Source of the DNA: an uncultured Verrucomicrobiae bacterium
GTDB lineage: Bacteria; Verrucomicrobiota; Verrucomicrobiia; Limisphaerales; AAA164-E04
Length of the DNA: 64,000 nucleotides
NCBI GenBank assembly: GCA_943788245.1
Contig: CALSPN010000021.1
Span: 1-64,000, forward strand
Reading direction: 5' to 3'
Within the stretch, counting starts at the first letter, position 1; every line of letters begins with the position of its first letter. The notes below the pieces were generated by a model. The model had not been told where the DNA came from. It saw nothing but the letters and a program-made list of their open reading frames with translations, and did no database searches. The position numbers and the translations under genes were made by a program. Positions 53,799-64,000 of the stretch are shown here, piece by piece.

Positions 53799-55031
53799 AT
53801 GAATCGTACTAACCTGGATGCCCAATCGAGTACGCCTCCTGCTCCCGAGGTCATTGAGGCAATGCGACCTTACTTATCAGGAAATTTCGCTGCTGCAGCA
53901 TCCGCTCATTATTCTGGTAAACAAGTCCGCAAAGCGATTGAAAGAGCTAGAGAGCAGATCGCCGCTGCCATCAGTGCCTCTGATGTGGAGGAAATTATCC
54001 TTACAGGGTCTGGGACTGAGGCCAATAATCTTGCAATCAAGGGTATCCTTGCCGCTCGAAAACCATTTGGTAATCATGTCATAAGCACCCCTTTAGACCA
54101 TCCTTCTGTCTGGTTTTCTATTCAGTCGATGATTTCACAAGGCTTTGAGCATGGAGTTTGGGAAGTGGACGGAGTGGGGCGCCTGCCAGGTATTGAATCT
54201 CTTGGAGAAAAACTTCGACAGGATACAATCCTGGCTTCAGTGCCAGTTTCAACCCCAGAATTAGGAATCGTTCAACCGATTCATCCAATCTCTGAATGGT
54301 TAGAAAGAGAGGGCATTGCGCTGATGCTGGACGCCACTACTGCTGGCGGTTGGACACCTTTGGATGTCGCCACGTTGAAACCTTCGCTCATGAGCCTTTC
54401 GCCTCATCGATTTCATGGTCCTAAAGGAGTTGGTGTTCTCTACAAACGGCGAGGTGTTAGCCTTGTGCCATTGATACATGGTGGTAACCAAGAATTCGGT
54501 TTGCGCGCTGGAACTGAAAATGTAGCTAGTATTGTGGGCGCGGGGAAGGCATTTGAGCTGATGTCGGGAATCCTTGATGAACGCATTGAAAACGCATGCA
54601 AGCTGCAAACTTTTCTGCTCAGGGAGATTAAAACGAAAATTCCATCCACGGGTATCATTGGGCCTGCGCCAGGAAAGGATCGCTTGAGCAATCAACTCAA
54701 CATCGTCTTTGAGGGTGTCGAAGGCGAAGCACTCATGCTGATGACCAATGTCAGGGGGCTTGATTGCCACACTGGAATCTCATGTGTGAATCGTCACATG
54801 GAGAGTAATCGAATACCCGAAGCTACGGGATTGCCTGATGACTTGTTTCGAAGCAGTCTTCTGCTGTCATGGCATGAGGAACATACCATGGCAGACCTGC
54901 GTGGGGCGGTTGAGATCATCGCAGCGTGCGTTGGTAAGTTGCGTGAAATGTCCCCTGTATGGAACAATCTACAGCGTGGTCGCATGCCTTCGCGCTTGAG
55001 CTTGCTGCCAGAAACCGTGAAGTCTTCTTAG
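53799..55031 (+). CDS. NifS/IscS-fold class V aminotransferase-like protein lacking PLP lysine
   Basis: The 410-residue protein aligns along the whole cysteine desulfurase family: ILTGSGTEANNLAIKG, STPLDHPSVWF (the conserved His), MLDATTAGGWTPLDV (the conserved Asp), SPHRFHGPKGVGVLYKRRG and GGNQEFGLRAGTENVA. The residue that should be the Schiff-base lysine in S-x-H-K-x-x-G-P-K-G is arginine 204 (CGA). The usual V-N-N-E-x-G reads V-S-T-P-E-L-G, and the D-x-x-Q glutamine is also changed. A cysteine is present near the catalytic loop (TGISCVN, C329). It may be a pseudoenzyme or a non-PLP derivative. No iscU or sufE gene is adjacent. Confidence 0.75.
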   Translation: MNRTNLDAQSSTPPAPEVIEAMRPYLSGNFAAAASAHYSGKQVRKAIERAREQIAAAISASDVEEIILTGSGTEANNLAIKGILAARKPFGNHVISTPLDHPSVWFSIQSMISQGFEHGVWEVDGVGRLPGIESLGEKLRQDTILASVPVSTPELGIVQPIHPISEWLEREGIALMLDATTAGGWTPLDVATLKPSLMSLSPHRFHGPKGVGVLYKRRGVSLVPLIHGGNQEFGLRAGTENVASIVGAGKAFELMSGILDERIENACKLQTFLLREIKTKIPSTGIIGPAPGKDRLSNQLNIVFEGVEGEALMLMTNVRGLDCHTGISCVNRHMESNRIPEATGLPDDLFRSSLLLSWHEEHTMADLRGAVEIIAACVGKLREMSPVWNNLQRGRMPSRLSLLPETVKSS

Positions 55032-55120
55032 CGTTCCCTGTCTTGAATGGAAGAGTGTTTGAAGTTGTGGCTTTGATGCCAATGCATTAAATTTCATCCC
55101 AGTTGCAGCAACAAAATACC

Positions 55121-56311
55121 ATGAAACGTTATTTAACCGACAGCGCTTGCGCATCATTAGCCTTCTTTTGTTCCTTGTTATTTTACTGGCCCCTGTTCGC
55201 AGCTGATGACTCGATAGATTCGGCACGTATCCTGATGAAGGCAGGGGATAATGCCGCCCAGATTCGTTCAGCAATCAAGAAGGTGCCCTCCGAGTATCGC
55301 GAAGGTTTGAGTTTTCTGCTGAATTACATGCCAGAGCGTGATTTGCAGCAGCTTTCATCCGATTATCTGTTGGGAAATGTTCAATACGCTTACAAAGCAT
55401 GGGAAGAATCCCCCTGGAAGGATCAGATTTCCAAAGACTTGTTTTTCAATAATATTCTTCCGTATGTGAGCATTAATGAAAGGCGTGATAATTGGAGACA
55501 GTCTTTCTATGAAAAATTTAAACCCTTGATTGAAGGGATTGATTCACCGGGACTTGCAGCAGCCACTCTTAACCAGAAAATATTCCCACTCCTGAAAGTA
55601 AAATATTCGACCAAGCGAAAAAAGGCGGACCAGAGTCCTTTCGAATCAATGGAATCTGGCTTAGCCTCTTGCACAGGGCTCTCCATCATGCTCATTGACG
55701 CCTGCAGAGCTGTGGGGATTCCCGCCAGATTTGTGGGGACGCCTTTGTGGTCTGATGGAAGTGGAAATCATTCCTGGGTTGAGGTCTATGATCAGGGCTG
55801 GCATTTCACCGGGGCTGCGGAACCTGCAGGTGATGCCCTGGACAAGGCATGGTTTATAGGACGTGCAGCCAAGGCGCAACGAGACAGTCAGCCTCATGCG
55901 ATTTATGCGGTTTCATTTCGTCACACGCCCCAACCATTTCCCATGGTATGGAAACGAGGTGCTGATTATGTGCACTCGGTGAACGTGACGGATCGTTACA
56001 CCCAGTTGGGGCAATCGTTGCCTCCAGGTCACGTTAACCTGATGTTTCGCATCTTCGATGGCGGATCGGGTGATCGATGTTCTGCTCCTTTGACAATTAA
56101 GCAATCAGACGGGGATGTTATTTTCCAAGGTAAATCAAAAGACGAACGCTTTGATGCGAACGATCACCTGACGGTTGCAGTTCCAGAGGGAGAAACTTTT
56201 CACCTTAGTATCCCCTCCAAATCAGGGATGCCCCTTACCAGAATCATCAAGGCAGAATCAGGCGGTCAGTTGATTGAACTTGAGTTGCCTTCTGGAAAAG
56301 ATTCCAGATAA
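55121..56311 (+). CDS. Exported transglutaminase-like cysteine protease-fold protein
   Basis: Starting at ATG 55121 (MKRYLTDSACASLAFFCSLLFYWPLFA), a signal peptide precedes a helical region and a transglutaminase core. The core has SGLASCTGLSIMLIDACRAVGIPARFVGTPLW with Cys about residue 184 and GNHSWVEVYDQGWHFTGAAEP with His about 217. The C-terminal part is a beta-rich domain (PPGHVNLMFRIFDGGSGDRCSAPL). The ORF track TTG start at 55103 adds only six residues. It is followed 10 nt later by an exported esterase-like gene, so the pair is probably an operon acting on an extracellular or periplasmic substrate. Cross-linking versus proteolysis cannot be decided. Confidence 0.82.
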   Translation: MKRYLTDSACASLAFFCSLLFYWPLFAADDSIDSARILMKAGDNAAQIRSAIKKVPSEYREGLSFLLNYMPERDLQQLSSDYLLGNVQYAYKAWEESPWKDQISKDLFFNNILPYVSINERRDNWRQSFYEKFKPLIEGIDSPGLAAATLNQKIFPLLKVKYSTKRKKADQSPFESMESGLASCTGLSIMLIDACRAVGIPARFVGTPLWSDGSGNHSWVEVYDQGWHFTGAAEPAGDALDKAWFIGRAAKAQRDSQPHAIYAVSFRHTPQPFPMVWKRGADYVHSVNVTDRYTQLGQSLPPGHVNLMFRIFDGGSGDRCSAPLTIKQSDGDVIFQGKSKDERFDANDHLTVAVPEGETFHLSIPSKSGMPLTRIIKAESGGQLIELELPSGKDSR

Positions 56312-56321
56312 CGCGATAGTC

Positions 56322-57585
56322 ATGAATATTTATCCTCAACAAGGACGGCTGACGCCTTTTTTCTTTTGCTGCGTGCTTCAGCTTTGCATTGGTTTCAAAT
56401 CCATTGCTCAATCTCCTGATATCCTCAGATCAAGAGAGGTAGTGACTGAATTGGCTGCATTGCTTGAATCGACTCATTTGTCCACTGCATTGACTGAGCT
56501 ATCCTTTGCTTCCACGCCTCTCACCAAGTCGGACAGCCTTAGAGCTGGTGAATTGCTGGTAAGATCTTTCAAGGCTCAGTTAAAGATTGAGAGAGCTTCT
56601 GAAATGGCAGCTCAAACGCTCAAACACGATGGGTTCGAATTGCCCTTTTTTACAAAGATATGCGGCGATAAACCTGAAGGCGGGCGGAGTCTTTATATTT
56701 CCATGCATGGTGGAGGTGGGGCACCTCCCAAAGTCAATGACCGCCAATGGGAGAACCAAAAAAAAACTCTATTTATTGGATGAAGGTGTTTATGTGGCAC
56801 CTCGAGCACCAACGGATACCTGGAATCTCTGGCATCAAGGACATATTGATCCTCTGTTTGAGCGTTTGATTCAAAATATGGTGGTGTTTCACGACGTGAA
56901 CCCTGATCGGGTTTTCCTGATGGGCTACTCTGCTGGTGGTGATGGTGTTTATCAATTAGCTCCTCGCATGGCTGACTATTTTGCTGCGGCGGCAATGATG
57001 GCTGGGCACCCCAATGAAACGGTTCCCGACGGTTTAAGGAATTTGCCTTTCTCTCTTTTCATGGGAGGTAAAGATACTGCCTATAAACGCAATCAAATCG
57101 CTTCAGAATGGAAAGAAAAACTGAGGCAATTACAAATCAAAGATTCCGAAGGATATCCTCACTGGGTAAAGATTTTTCCTGATCACGGTCATTGGATGCA
57201 AAAGGAAGACGCTGCTGCCATTCCGTGGATGCATCAATTTACGCGTAACAAATATCCAGACCGTGTCGTCTGGAAGCAGGATGATGTCTTGCATAACCGT
57301 TTCTATTGGTTGCGTTTGTCAACAGGGGATGCAAAGGCCCGATCTTTGAATATTGTCTCAATGAAAGGCCAGATTATTGAAGTCGAAACCGTAGAAGCTG
57401 AAAAGATGACGATCCTTCTCAATGATATGATGTTGAATCTGGACCAACCTCTATCGGTTGTTGCAAATGGTAAAACGCTTTTCAAAGGGCGTCCTGACCG
57501 CACGGTTGCTAACTTGATCACATCTCTACTGGAACGGGGTGACCCCGGATATTTGTTTAGCAGTAAAATCGATTTGAATTTTTAG
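56322..57585 (+). CDS. Exported alpha/beta hydrolase (esterase-like, one frameshift)
   Basis: ATG 56322 (MNIYPQQGRLTPFFFCCVLQLCIGFKSIAQ) begins a signal peptide. The first ORF contributes SLYISMHGGGGAPPKVNDRQWENQ (oxyanion-hole region). An extra A in the A9 run near 56758-56766 breaks the frame; the second ORF, read after it, gives LLDEGVYVAPRAPTDTWNLWHQGHIDPLFERL, the nucleophile elbow FLMGYSAGGDGVYQLAPRMADYF and the histidine in FPDHGHWMQKED. It resembles polyhydroxybutyrate-depolymerase-like or phospholipase/carboxylesterase enzymes. It is in an operon with the transglutaminase. The substrate is unknown. Confidence 0.8.
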
Positions 57586-58080
57586 ACACGGGTCAATTTT
57601 TGATCGAATGCCATGAATAATTGGCTGAGCACGATTATTTACTGAAGCGTGTATTTGCTGCTGAACTAACAGCTACACCCCGCGCTTCATTCTCAATTTG
57701 AATTTCTACCAGATTCTCGATAAGTCGTTGAGAAGTAAACGTCTACGCGTGATGCGATATGAAAGATGAAACGCGACCTGCCGATACTTATTTTCAATGA
57801 CAGAAAACTTGTTGAAGACCGTGTCGATATCTCACCCTCTATTCCAAATCACGCAGTAAAATAATTCACGCATTGATCCGGTAGAGCCCATCTCGACCGA
57901 GTCGCGCTGTCCTGATAATTTGCGTGCATAAAAGGAGTAGTTTCTTTATCGGCCAGCACAGGCCACAGTGCTGAGTTAGGAAGATTCTTTTTCTCTCATC
58001 ATGGATCCCAACAAAGCATGCATGTGCAGAGGGTAAGTTCCCTCAGGTTTAATCTTGCTCATGACACAAATACCGATGAC
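57586..58080. other. Intergenic region, possible decayed sequence
   Basis: About 500 nt with no assigned gene. On the minus strand, broken readings such as MSKIKPEGTYPLHMHALLG and LPNSALWPVLADKETTPF look somewhat protein-like in adjoining frames, so a decayed gene is possible, but no family could be named. Confidence 0.35.
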
Positions 58081-58107
58081 AAAAAAGCGCGGAGTAATCC
58101 GCGCTTT
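58081..58107 (-). terminator. Intrinsic terminator of the LRR gene
   Basis: On the minus strand AAAGCGCGGA pairs with TCCGCGCTTT over a 4-nt loop and runs into six T residues, 28 nt after the LRR gene stop. This is a textbook Rho-independent terminator. Confidence 0.9.
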
Positions 58108-58135
58108 GGTTTAAATTTGCTCTGTATACGGAGAA

Positions 58136-59002
58136 TTAATATTGAACTCGAACGCCGTATTCCTTGAGTTTTTCAACCTGACTCTTTCGAATACGGTTGC
58201 CCTTGAGATAGGCCTTCAGGAAAGGTGCAAATCGTTTTTCACCTTCAGAATCGACACGGGTCATGGTGATCAACGGGCTGATGTCCTGCACTTTATTGTA
58301 TTCAAGAAACAGAAAATTCAAGTTGTTCAATCCATCCAGAGGAACCAGGTCGTAGATGTCATTACCATCCAGCGAAAGCGAGCTAAGCCACTTCAAATTA
58401 TTGATGCCTTCAATGGATTCAACTTGATTTACGCTGAGGTGAAGAGACGAAAGCTTCGGCAGATCCAGGATAGGGTAAATATATTCAATCCGGTTGTATC
58501 CAAGATAAAGAGCCGACATGTTTTTCAATCCTGACAGAGGGCTCAGATCATTGACTTTGTTATGAGACATTTCAATATACTGGAGTGCAGGGGTTTTTGC
58601 CAGAGCGGATATATTTGAAATATCATTGTTGGATAGATCCAGTGATTGCAAGCGTTTGAGTCCGGCTAATTGAGAAATATCCGTGATCTGATTACCTGCA
58701 AGATCAAGAAGTGCCAGACTCTTGCAATGCTCAAGTCCTGTCAGGTCGCGGATGTTCTTACCTCTTCCCTTGATCGTTGAGACATCGATCAAATCTTCAA
58801 TTGTGATTGGCTCATCCGTATTTCTTTTTTCATAAACGGAATGGCGTACTACCTCCTCAAGATTCTTGTCCTTGAATGCAGAAACCGCCGGGGTCTTTTC
58901 TTCTTTTGCTTCAGCCTCACTGTCTTGAGCATGAGACCAAGTCATTGGCGCCACGGCAACCAGAAGTGTCATCAACCATGAATTTAAACGTTTGGACGTC
59001 AT
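58136..59002 (-). CDS. Exported leucine-rich repeat protein
   Basis: Starting at ATG 59002 (MTSKRLNSWLMTLLVAVAPMTWSHAQ), a signal peptide precedes a short acidic spacer and about eight 22-residue internalin-type leucine-rich repeats, such as LALLDLAGNQITDISQLAGL, LQSLDLSNNDISNISALAK and MSALYLGYNRIEYIYPIL. LRR solenoids bind other proteins; this one would do so in the periplasm or at the surface. The track start at 59131 adds a Cys/Phe-rich leader that looks untranslated. The stop is followed by a strong terminator, so it is the end of its transcript. No partner is apparent. Confidence 0.88.
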   Translation of the reverse strand: MTSKRLNSWLMTLLVAVAPMTWSHAQDSEAEAKEEKTPAVSAFKDKNLEEVVRHSVYEKRNTDEPITIEDLIDVSTIKGRGKNIRDLTGLEHCKSLALLDLAGNQITDISQLAGLKRLQSLDLSNNDISNISALAKTPALQYIEMSHNKVNDLSPLSGLKNMSALYLGYNRIEYIYPILDLPKLSSLHLSVNQVESIEGINNLKWLSSLSLDGNDIYDLVPLDGLNNLNFLFLEYNKVQDISPLITMTRVDSEGEKRFAPFLKAYLKGNRIRKSQVEKLKEYGVRVQY

Positions 59003-59451
59003 ATTTGCTGTATCTATATGTTTGGAAACTTCTTGCATTAAAACCGGAAGAGCTGTCGATACGCAATCCAAATCCGTGGAAAAAATATCAAAGAATTTAT
59101 AAAAACAGTTCCATGAAGGCTGCCTCTGCATCCCTTTTATATCTCGCTTGGCAAATGGAGTTGGGTTTTTAGAAATGCCCCTCTTTCCAATTAAAATTAA
59201 TCCTTAACAATCTTCATGAAACAAATGTCATCAAAGAAATGGATGGTAGCTTTACACCATGTTGGATGACCAAGATGGAATGTTCATCCCGATGAATCAG
59301 CCCAGGGGAAGTTCACAGAATAAGCGGCTTTCAGGTCGAGGAGGAAACAAGGCGCCTGATTTTCCATCCAATCCAGTAGTCAAGGAGCCTTTCAACCGAA
59401 AGGCCCATTAAACTCAGGGGCTATTGATTCTCCCGGCGTGGGGCTCATTTT
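59003..59451. other. Intergenic region with a short unassigned ORF
   Basis: About 450 nt between the LRR gene start and the ferredoxin end. A 50-codon plus-strand ORF at 59259-59411 (MLDDQDGMFIPMNQPRG) has a plausible composition but no recognised family or clear ribosome-binding site, so I do not call it a gene. Confidence 0.35.
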
Positions 59452-60047
59452 CTATGCAGGAGAAGATACTACCTTTTCTGGTGGATACCAATGGAGTGCC
59501 TTGGGTGTTGCTTCGCAGTAATACACACAAAGTCCGCACCCCACGCAGGCTTCTTCATCGAGGGAAGGAAAATTGTCCTTCATCTTGATAGCCTGAACAT
59601 CCGATGGGCAATACATCACGCAGGTGTCGCAAAAAATACCATCGGTATTGAGGCATGCGTCCTGCTCTAGCCAGACTTTACCTATGGCTTTGACTTTTCC
59701 GCTGTCTGGCATGCTCAAGGCATCTGAAGGGCAGGCATGGATACAATCCATGGTTGAACACCAATGACAGGGGTTCTGGTTTAATTTTAAAACAGGAGTC
59801 CCCTCCGCATCACCAGTTAAAGGGCCCTGTTATTTGAATGATGTCAAAAGGACAAGCGTTCATGCAGGCATGACAGCGCGTGCAGGTTTCGAGAAATAAT
59901 GATTCATCCTCCAGAGCGCCCGGTGGCCTGACAAATGTATTCGGCTGTACTCCTTTTTTAAGTTCCTTTGAAGCCTCTCCCCATGCCGTCGCCAAGTCCC
60001 TGACTCGAAGGCGAAACAGATTACGTCTGGAAAAATTTGTCGCTCAT
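59452..60047 (-). CDS. Polyferredoxin, NapG/MauM-type (frame-disrupted)
   Basis: Corrected from ATG 60047, the protein begins MSDKFSRRNLFRLRVRDLAT (an extra T in T5 near 60035 breaks this) and continues as ORF 59810-59995 with CTRCHACMNACPFDIIQI. A further extra base near 59820 separates it from ORF 59452-59751; the intervening frame supplies GDAEGTPVLKLNQNPCHWCSTMDCIHACP. The remainder has FCDTCVMYCPSDVQAIKMK and ACVGCGLCVYYCEATPKAL. Cysteines therefore support about four 4Fe-4S clusters. The Arg-Arg N-terminus resembles a Tat signal but lacks a clear hydrophobic core. It should carry electrons for a respiratory or maturation system that is not in the window. Confidence 0.8.
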
Positions 60048-60366
60048 GGTTCCATTGAGACCGGTCACCTTTCATCGATTGACTGGCAACCGACCATAGA
60101 GCGCAGTCGTGCTCTATGGAAAGCTTCAAAATCTGAGGATGCATTCACAAGGTAACGATTTGTAGGTCACCTAAGCTGGGGTAGGGACAAGTCGATCACG
60201 GTCTTGCCTCATTCCGAGAGCATGCGTGCCATGTCCGGATACGTCCAATGAATGCACTAACAATAGCGTGGAGGATGGCCTTTGTTTTTTAGTTGTGGGT
60301 CCGTCCTTTTATTCAAAGCATGCGATTCTTGCTATACGGATGCGGCTTTGTTTATAAACTACCCTT
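60048..60366. other. Intergenic region with short hairpin
   Basis: About 320 nt upstream of both the ferredoxin (minus) and serS (plus). It contains a perfect 9-bp hairpin, CCATAGAGC/GCTCTATGG, at 60094-60119, which might be a leader or operator element. No gene was recognised. Confidence 0.4.
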
Positions 60367-61684
<1,318 letters not shown>

Positions 61685-61738
61685 TTTGTTCCTAGCCCTG
61701 TTGCCCATCTTTTTCAGTTTCACTCACACAATTTCATC

Positions 61739-63185
61739 ATGACAATCATGCAAGTTAGTGGGGAATGTTTTCCCTATTCGAAAACGGGAGGACTTGCCGA
61801 CATGGTGGGTGCACTTTCAAAAGCCCTGGCAGTGGAGAGGAACTCAGGTTCAGGTCGTGACGCCGTTGTACCGCGGCATAGCCAGGAAATTCAAGGAAAT
61901 CCAGCCTATGGATTGGGCTCTTGACCTGGAAATGGGGACAAGGTGGTTTCCGGCAAATTATATACATTAAATCCGCAACCAAATCTCACCATTTACTTTA
62001 TCGAACAACCCGATTACTTCGATCGTCCGGGGATTTATGGTGAAAAGAGTGAGGATTATGAAGATAATTCAGAGCGTTTTCTGTTTTTTTCCAAAGCTGC
62101 AACCAACCTTGCACGTTACCTGACTGATGCACCCGATATCGTCCACGCTCATGACTGGCAGGCAGGAATGGTCCCAGCGATGATTCAACATCAGCATATG
62201 CGTGGAGGCTGGTATCCAGCCCCAACAACATGCTTTACTATTCATAATTTGGCTTATCAGGGGAATTTCCCCTCAGATTCATTCAGTTATACCAATCTTC
62301 CCAGCGATTATTTTGGGCCTCATGGAGTGGAGTTTTACAAACAAGTGAGCTTCCTCAAGTCAGGTTTGATTTTTGCAGATCAATTGACAACGGTCAGCCC
62401 AAAATATGCGAAGGAAATATTAACAGAAGAATTTGCCTGTGGCATGGGAGGCGTACTCAATGCTCGTGCAGAGAGTCTTTGCGGTATATTAAATGGAGTG
62501 GACTACGAGGATTGGAACACCCTTCAGAATCCGAATCTGGATGCTACTTACACGGTGGGTAAAATGGACGGAAAAGCGCTGCAAAAGAAAAAATCTGCAG
62601 ACCATGTTGGGGCTTCCCTGTGAACCGAACGTACCCTTGCTGGGATTGGTGGGGCGATTGGTTGATCAAAAAGGGATGGACCTTCTCTTGCCAGCGCTTC
62701 ATGCAACATTGGATCGCCGTTTCCAATTCGTGCTGCTCGGAAGTGGAATGCCATTTTATCAGGAAGGGTTCAAACGGCTTGCAAGGGACTATCCTGATCA
62801 GGTGGCAGTGACTATTGGATATGATAATTCTCTGGCTCACAAAATAGAGGCCGCCTCCGATTTCTTTGTGATGCCTTCCAAATTCGAGCCTTGTGGATTA
62901 AACCAACTCTACAGCTTGAAATATGGAAGTGTCCCCATTGTTCGAGCTGTTGGTGGCTTGGATGATTCGATTATCGGATTGAGCGAATCCGCTAATGTCG
63001 CAACAGGGATCAAATTCAATGATTATGCAGTCACTGCCTTGGAAGCTGCTCTCAACGAAGCTTTTGATCTTTTTGAGGATCAGGAAAGTTACAAAAAAAT
63101 CCGCAAGAATGGCATGCTCAAGGACTTCTCATGGGAACGTACTTCTCTTGAATACCTGGATCTCTACGACAGCTTGTTACAGTAG
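61739..63185 (+). CDS. glgA: Glycogen synthase (frame-disrupted)
   Basis: GlgA extends alpha-1,4-glucan using ADP-glucose. The N-terminus MTIMQVSGECFPYSKTGGLADMVG holds the K-T-G-G-L sugar-nucleotide loop. ORF 61943-62623 gives IVHAHDWQAGMVPAMI, TCFTIHNLAYQGNFP and LTTVSPKYAKEILTEEF. ORF 62493-63185 gives GLVGRLVDQKGMDLLLPAL, DFFVMPSKFEPCGLNQLYSLKYGSVPIVRAVGGLDDSI, the acceptor E-x-x-G motif. Frame changes occur near 61850, 61920 and 62600, and sequence between the second and third pieces appears to be missing around 62560-62620 (the GT5 middle is short), so a small deletion is also possible. The gene follows serS by 54 nt. Confidence 0.85.
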
Positions 63186-63242
63186 CGTGAAGTTCTTGGT
63201 TCAGGGGGTGATTGAAACTGCAGTAACCATTTATGATGACCT

Positions 63243-63839
63243 TCAGTTATCAACCGAGGGTGCTTCCTGAGGTTTCGAAGGTGCAATGCCTGATTGTGGA
63301 TCACTGAGTTTTGAAGAAGACGATGCAGGAACATTTTCTCGTTTCCAATCTTTGTTCTGGTTTGGATTCCCTCGTTTTTGACGGAAAATCCCGCCTTTAG
63401 AAGAGTCCCGATGACCTTCACCCCTCCCTGGGCCATTGCCAAATCCCCGCCTTGACCCTCCTGGTCCCTGATTCCGGCGGTTTTTCATTAATGCTTCAAA
63501 TTGAGTCGCCTGTTGTTCGGTCAGATGCCCTTTGATTTCCGAGTTTACCTGAGAGAACTCTTCGGCAATTTTTGGATGCATCTTTTGCATCAAGGCGTCC
63601 ATACGTTGCTGACTGCTCCTGAGTATCTGAGTGATATTGGTCTTTTGTGTGTCGGTAAGGTCGAGTCTGCTTCCAAAGCGTTGAATGAAATCATTCATCC
63701 TTGGTCCGCGTGGCATCGGATCTCTTCGAGTTTGTGGGCGGTCCTTGGTGGGTCTCAGATCATTTAAAAACGTTCCGGTGATCAGCCCTGCGGTGTAGAT
63801 GACCAGAGTTGCGATGATGATTTTCCAGGAACTTACCAT
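63243..63839 (-). CDS. Spy/CpxP-like LTxxQ periplasmic protein
   Basis: The 198-residue protein has an N-terminal membrane anchor (WKIIIATLVIYTAGLITGTFL) and a helical periplasmic region with two LTxxQ-type motifs, LDLTDTQKTNITQILRSSQ and GHLTEQQATQFEALMKNR. A low-complexity Gly/Arg/Ser-rich tail follows (GGSRRGFGNGPGRGEGHRD). This matches the Spy/CpxP or CnrX-like heavy-metal sensor group. In Verrucomicrobiota these genes usually follow an ECF sigma factor and a small membrane protein, and here an upstream ORF overlaps it by 7 nt. The sensing role is inferred. Confidence 0.8.
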   Translation of the reverse strand: MVSSWKIIIATLVIYTAGLITGTFLNDLRPTKDRPQTRRDPMPRGPRMNDFIQRFGSRLDLTDTQKTNITQILRSSQQRMDALMQKMHPKIAEEFSQVNSEIKGHLTEQQATQFEALMKNRRNQGPGGSRRGFGNGPGRGEGHRDSSKGGIFRQKRGNPNQNKDWKRENVPASSSSKLSDPQSGIAPSKPQEAPSVDN

Positions 63840-64000
63840 GATTCCTCCAACGCCTGGAATGGCTGGGTCATCGTATACTGGAGTTCAGAAGCCAGTGCAT
63901 CAGAGGATGCGTTGGCGTCTGTTGTAGTGGAAAGAGTTGCCCAGGTAGTGATGAGGAGCATTACTGCGACACATGGGACAGCTGCTTTCCATAGTCCAAG
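63833..64000 (-). CDS. Partial membrane protein upstream of Spy-like gene
   Basis: The last 55 codons of a minus-strand gene enter from the right edge, reading LGLWKAAVPCVAVMLLITTW and ending QALEESW before TAA. A single hydrophobic segment and a short periplasmic tail are visible. The stop overlaps the Spy-like ATG by 7 nt, indicating coupled translation. It may be an anti-sigma or small regulator, but only the C-terminus is available. Confidence 0.5.
   Translation of the reverse strand, partial: LGLWKAAVPCVAVMLLITTWATLSTTTDANASSDALASELQYTMTQPFQALEESW

Noticed and set aside
57630-58060. Broken minus-strand readings (YPLHMHALLGS, SALWPVLADKETTPF) after the esterase gene
   Set aside because: Possibly a decayed gene, but frames change repeatedly and no family could be named.

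Overview
The window looks like a Verrucomicrobiota chromosome segment, most likely from a free-living aquatic heterotroph. This rests on family content rather than on any marker tree. It has a FecR-domain protein with a beta-sandwich tail, a pseudopilin with an H-X9-DG motif, an adjacent DUF1800/DUF1501 pair, two formylglycine sulfatases, a LamG plus C25-like surface protein, a PQQ-type beta-propeller, an S8/P-domain protease and a Spy-like sensor protein. Base composition is moderate and even. I saw no prophage, insertion sequence, CRISPR array, rRNA or tRNA.

Layout: 0-8.4 kb holds the FecR protein, pseudopilin, a glycolate oxidase GlcD-type gene and the DUF1800/DUF1501 pair. 8.7-13.1 kb is an arginine operon, argJ-argB-argD-argF. 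13.2-21.4 kb has a LysM coiled-coil protein, a small membrane protein, RecQ, an ElaB/YqjD-like protein, LeuRS and an exported sugar-phosphate isomerase-like protein. 21.5-27.2 kb has a hydroxylase remnant, a prenyltransferase-fold protein, a LarA-like protein, LeuD and an S41 protease. 27.4-31.5 kb holds two broken surface/exported genes (C25-like, sulfatase). 31.5-35.5 kb on the minus strand carries thiE, accC, accB and a sigma-70 factor. 36-48.4 kb has a second LarA-like protein, a PQQ propeller, an S8 protease, a rhomboid, a Gfo/Idh/MocA oxidoreductase, two exported amidohydrolases and trmL. 48.4-57.6 kb has a sulfatase, a citrate synthase remnant, a YkgJ protein, a SurA-like protein, serA, an unusual NifS-fold protein, a transglutaminase and an esterase. 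58-64 kb has a leucine-rich-repeat protein, a polyferredoxin, serS, glgA and the Spy-like pair.

A pervasive property is that about sixteen genes are broken by single-base length changes, often in short homopolymers. They include genes a living cell should need (serS, accB, accC, a primary-type sigma factor). The breaks cluster at 2.6-3.1, 28.9-36.1, 49.6-51.5 and 59.5-63 kb, with long clean stretches between. I read most of them as sequencing or assembly error and annotate whole gene spans, giving the fragment coordinates. Two loci, citrate synthase and an Asp/Asn beta-hydroxylase, additionally lack most of their interior; they are either true pseudogenes or collapsed assembly.

Most interesting are a NifS/IscS-fold protein in which the PLP-binding lysine position reads arginine, an amidohydrolase pair in which one domain keeps its metal motif and two do not, the hidden deletion remnants, and a perfect 18-bp palindrome in the divergent region between the sigma factor and a LarA-like gene. 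I did not find a convincing wholly new multi-gene system.
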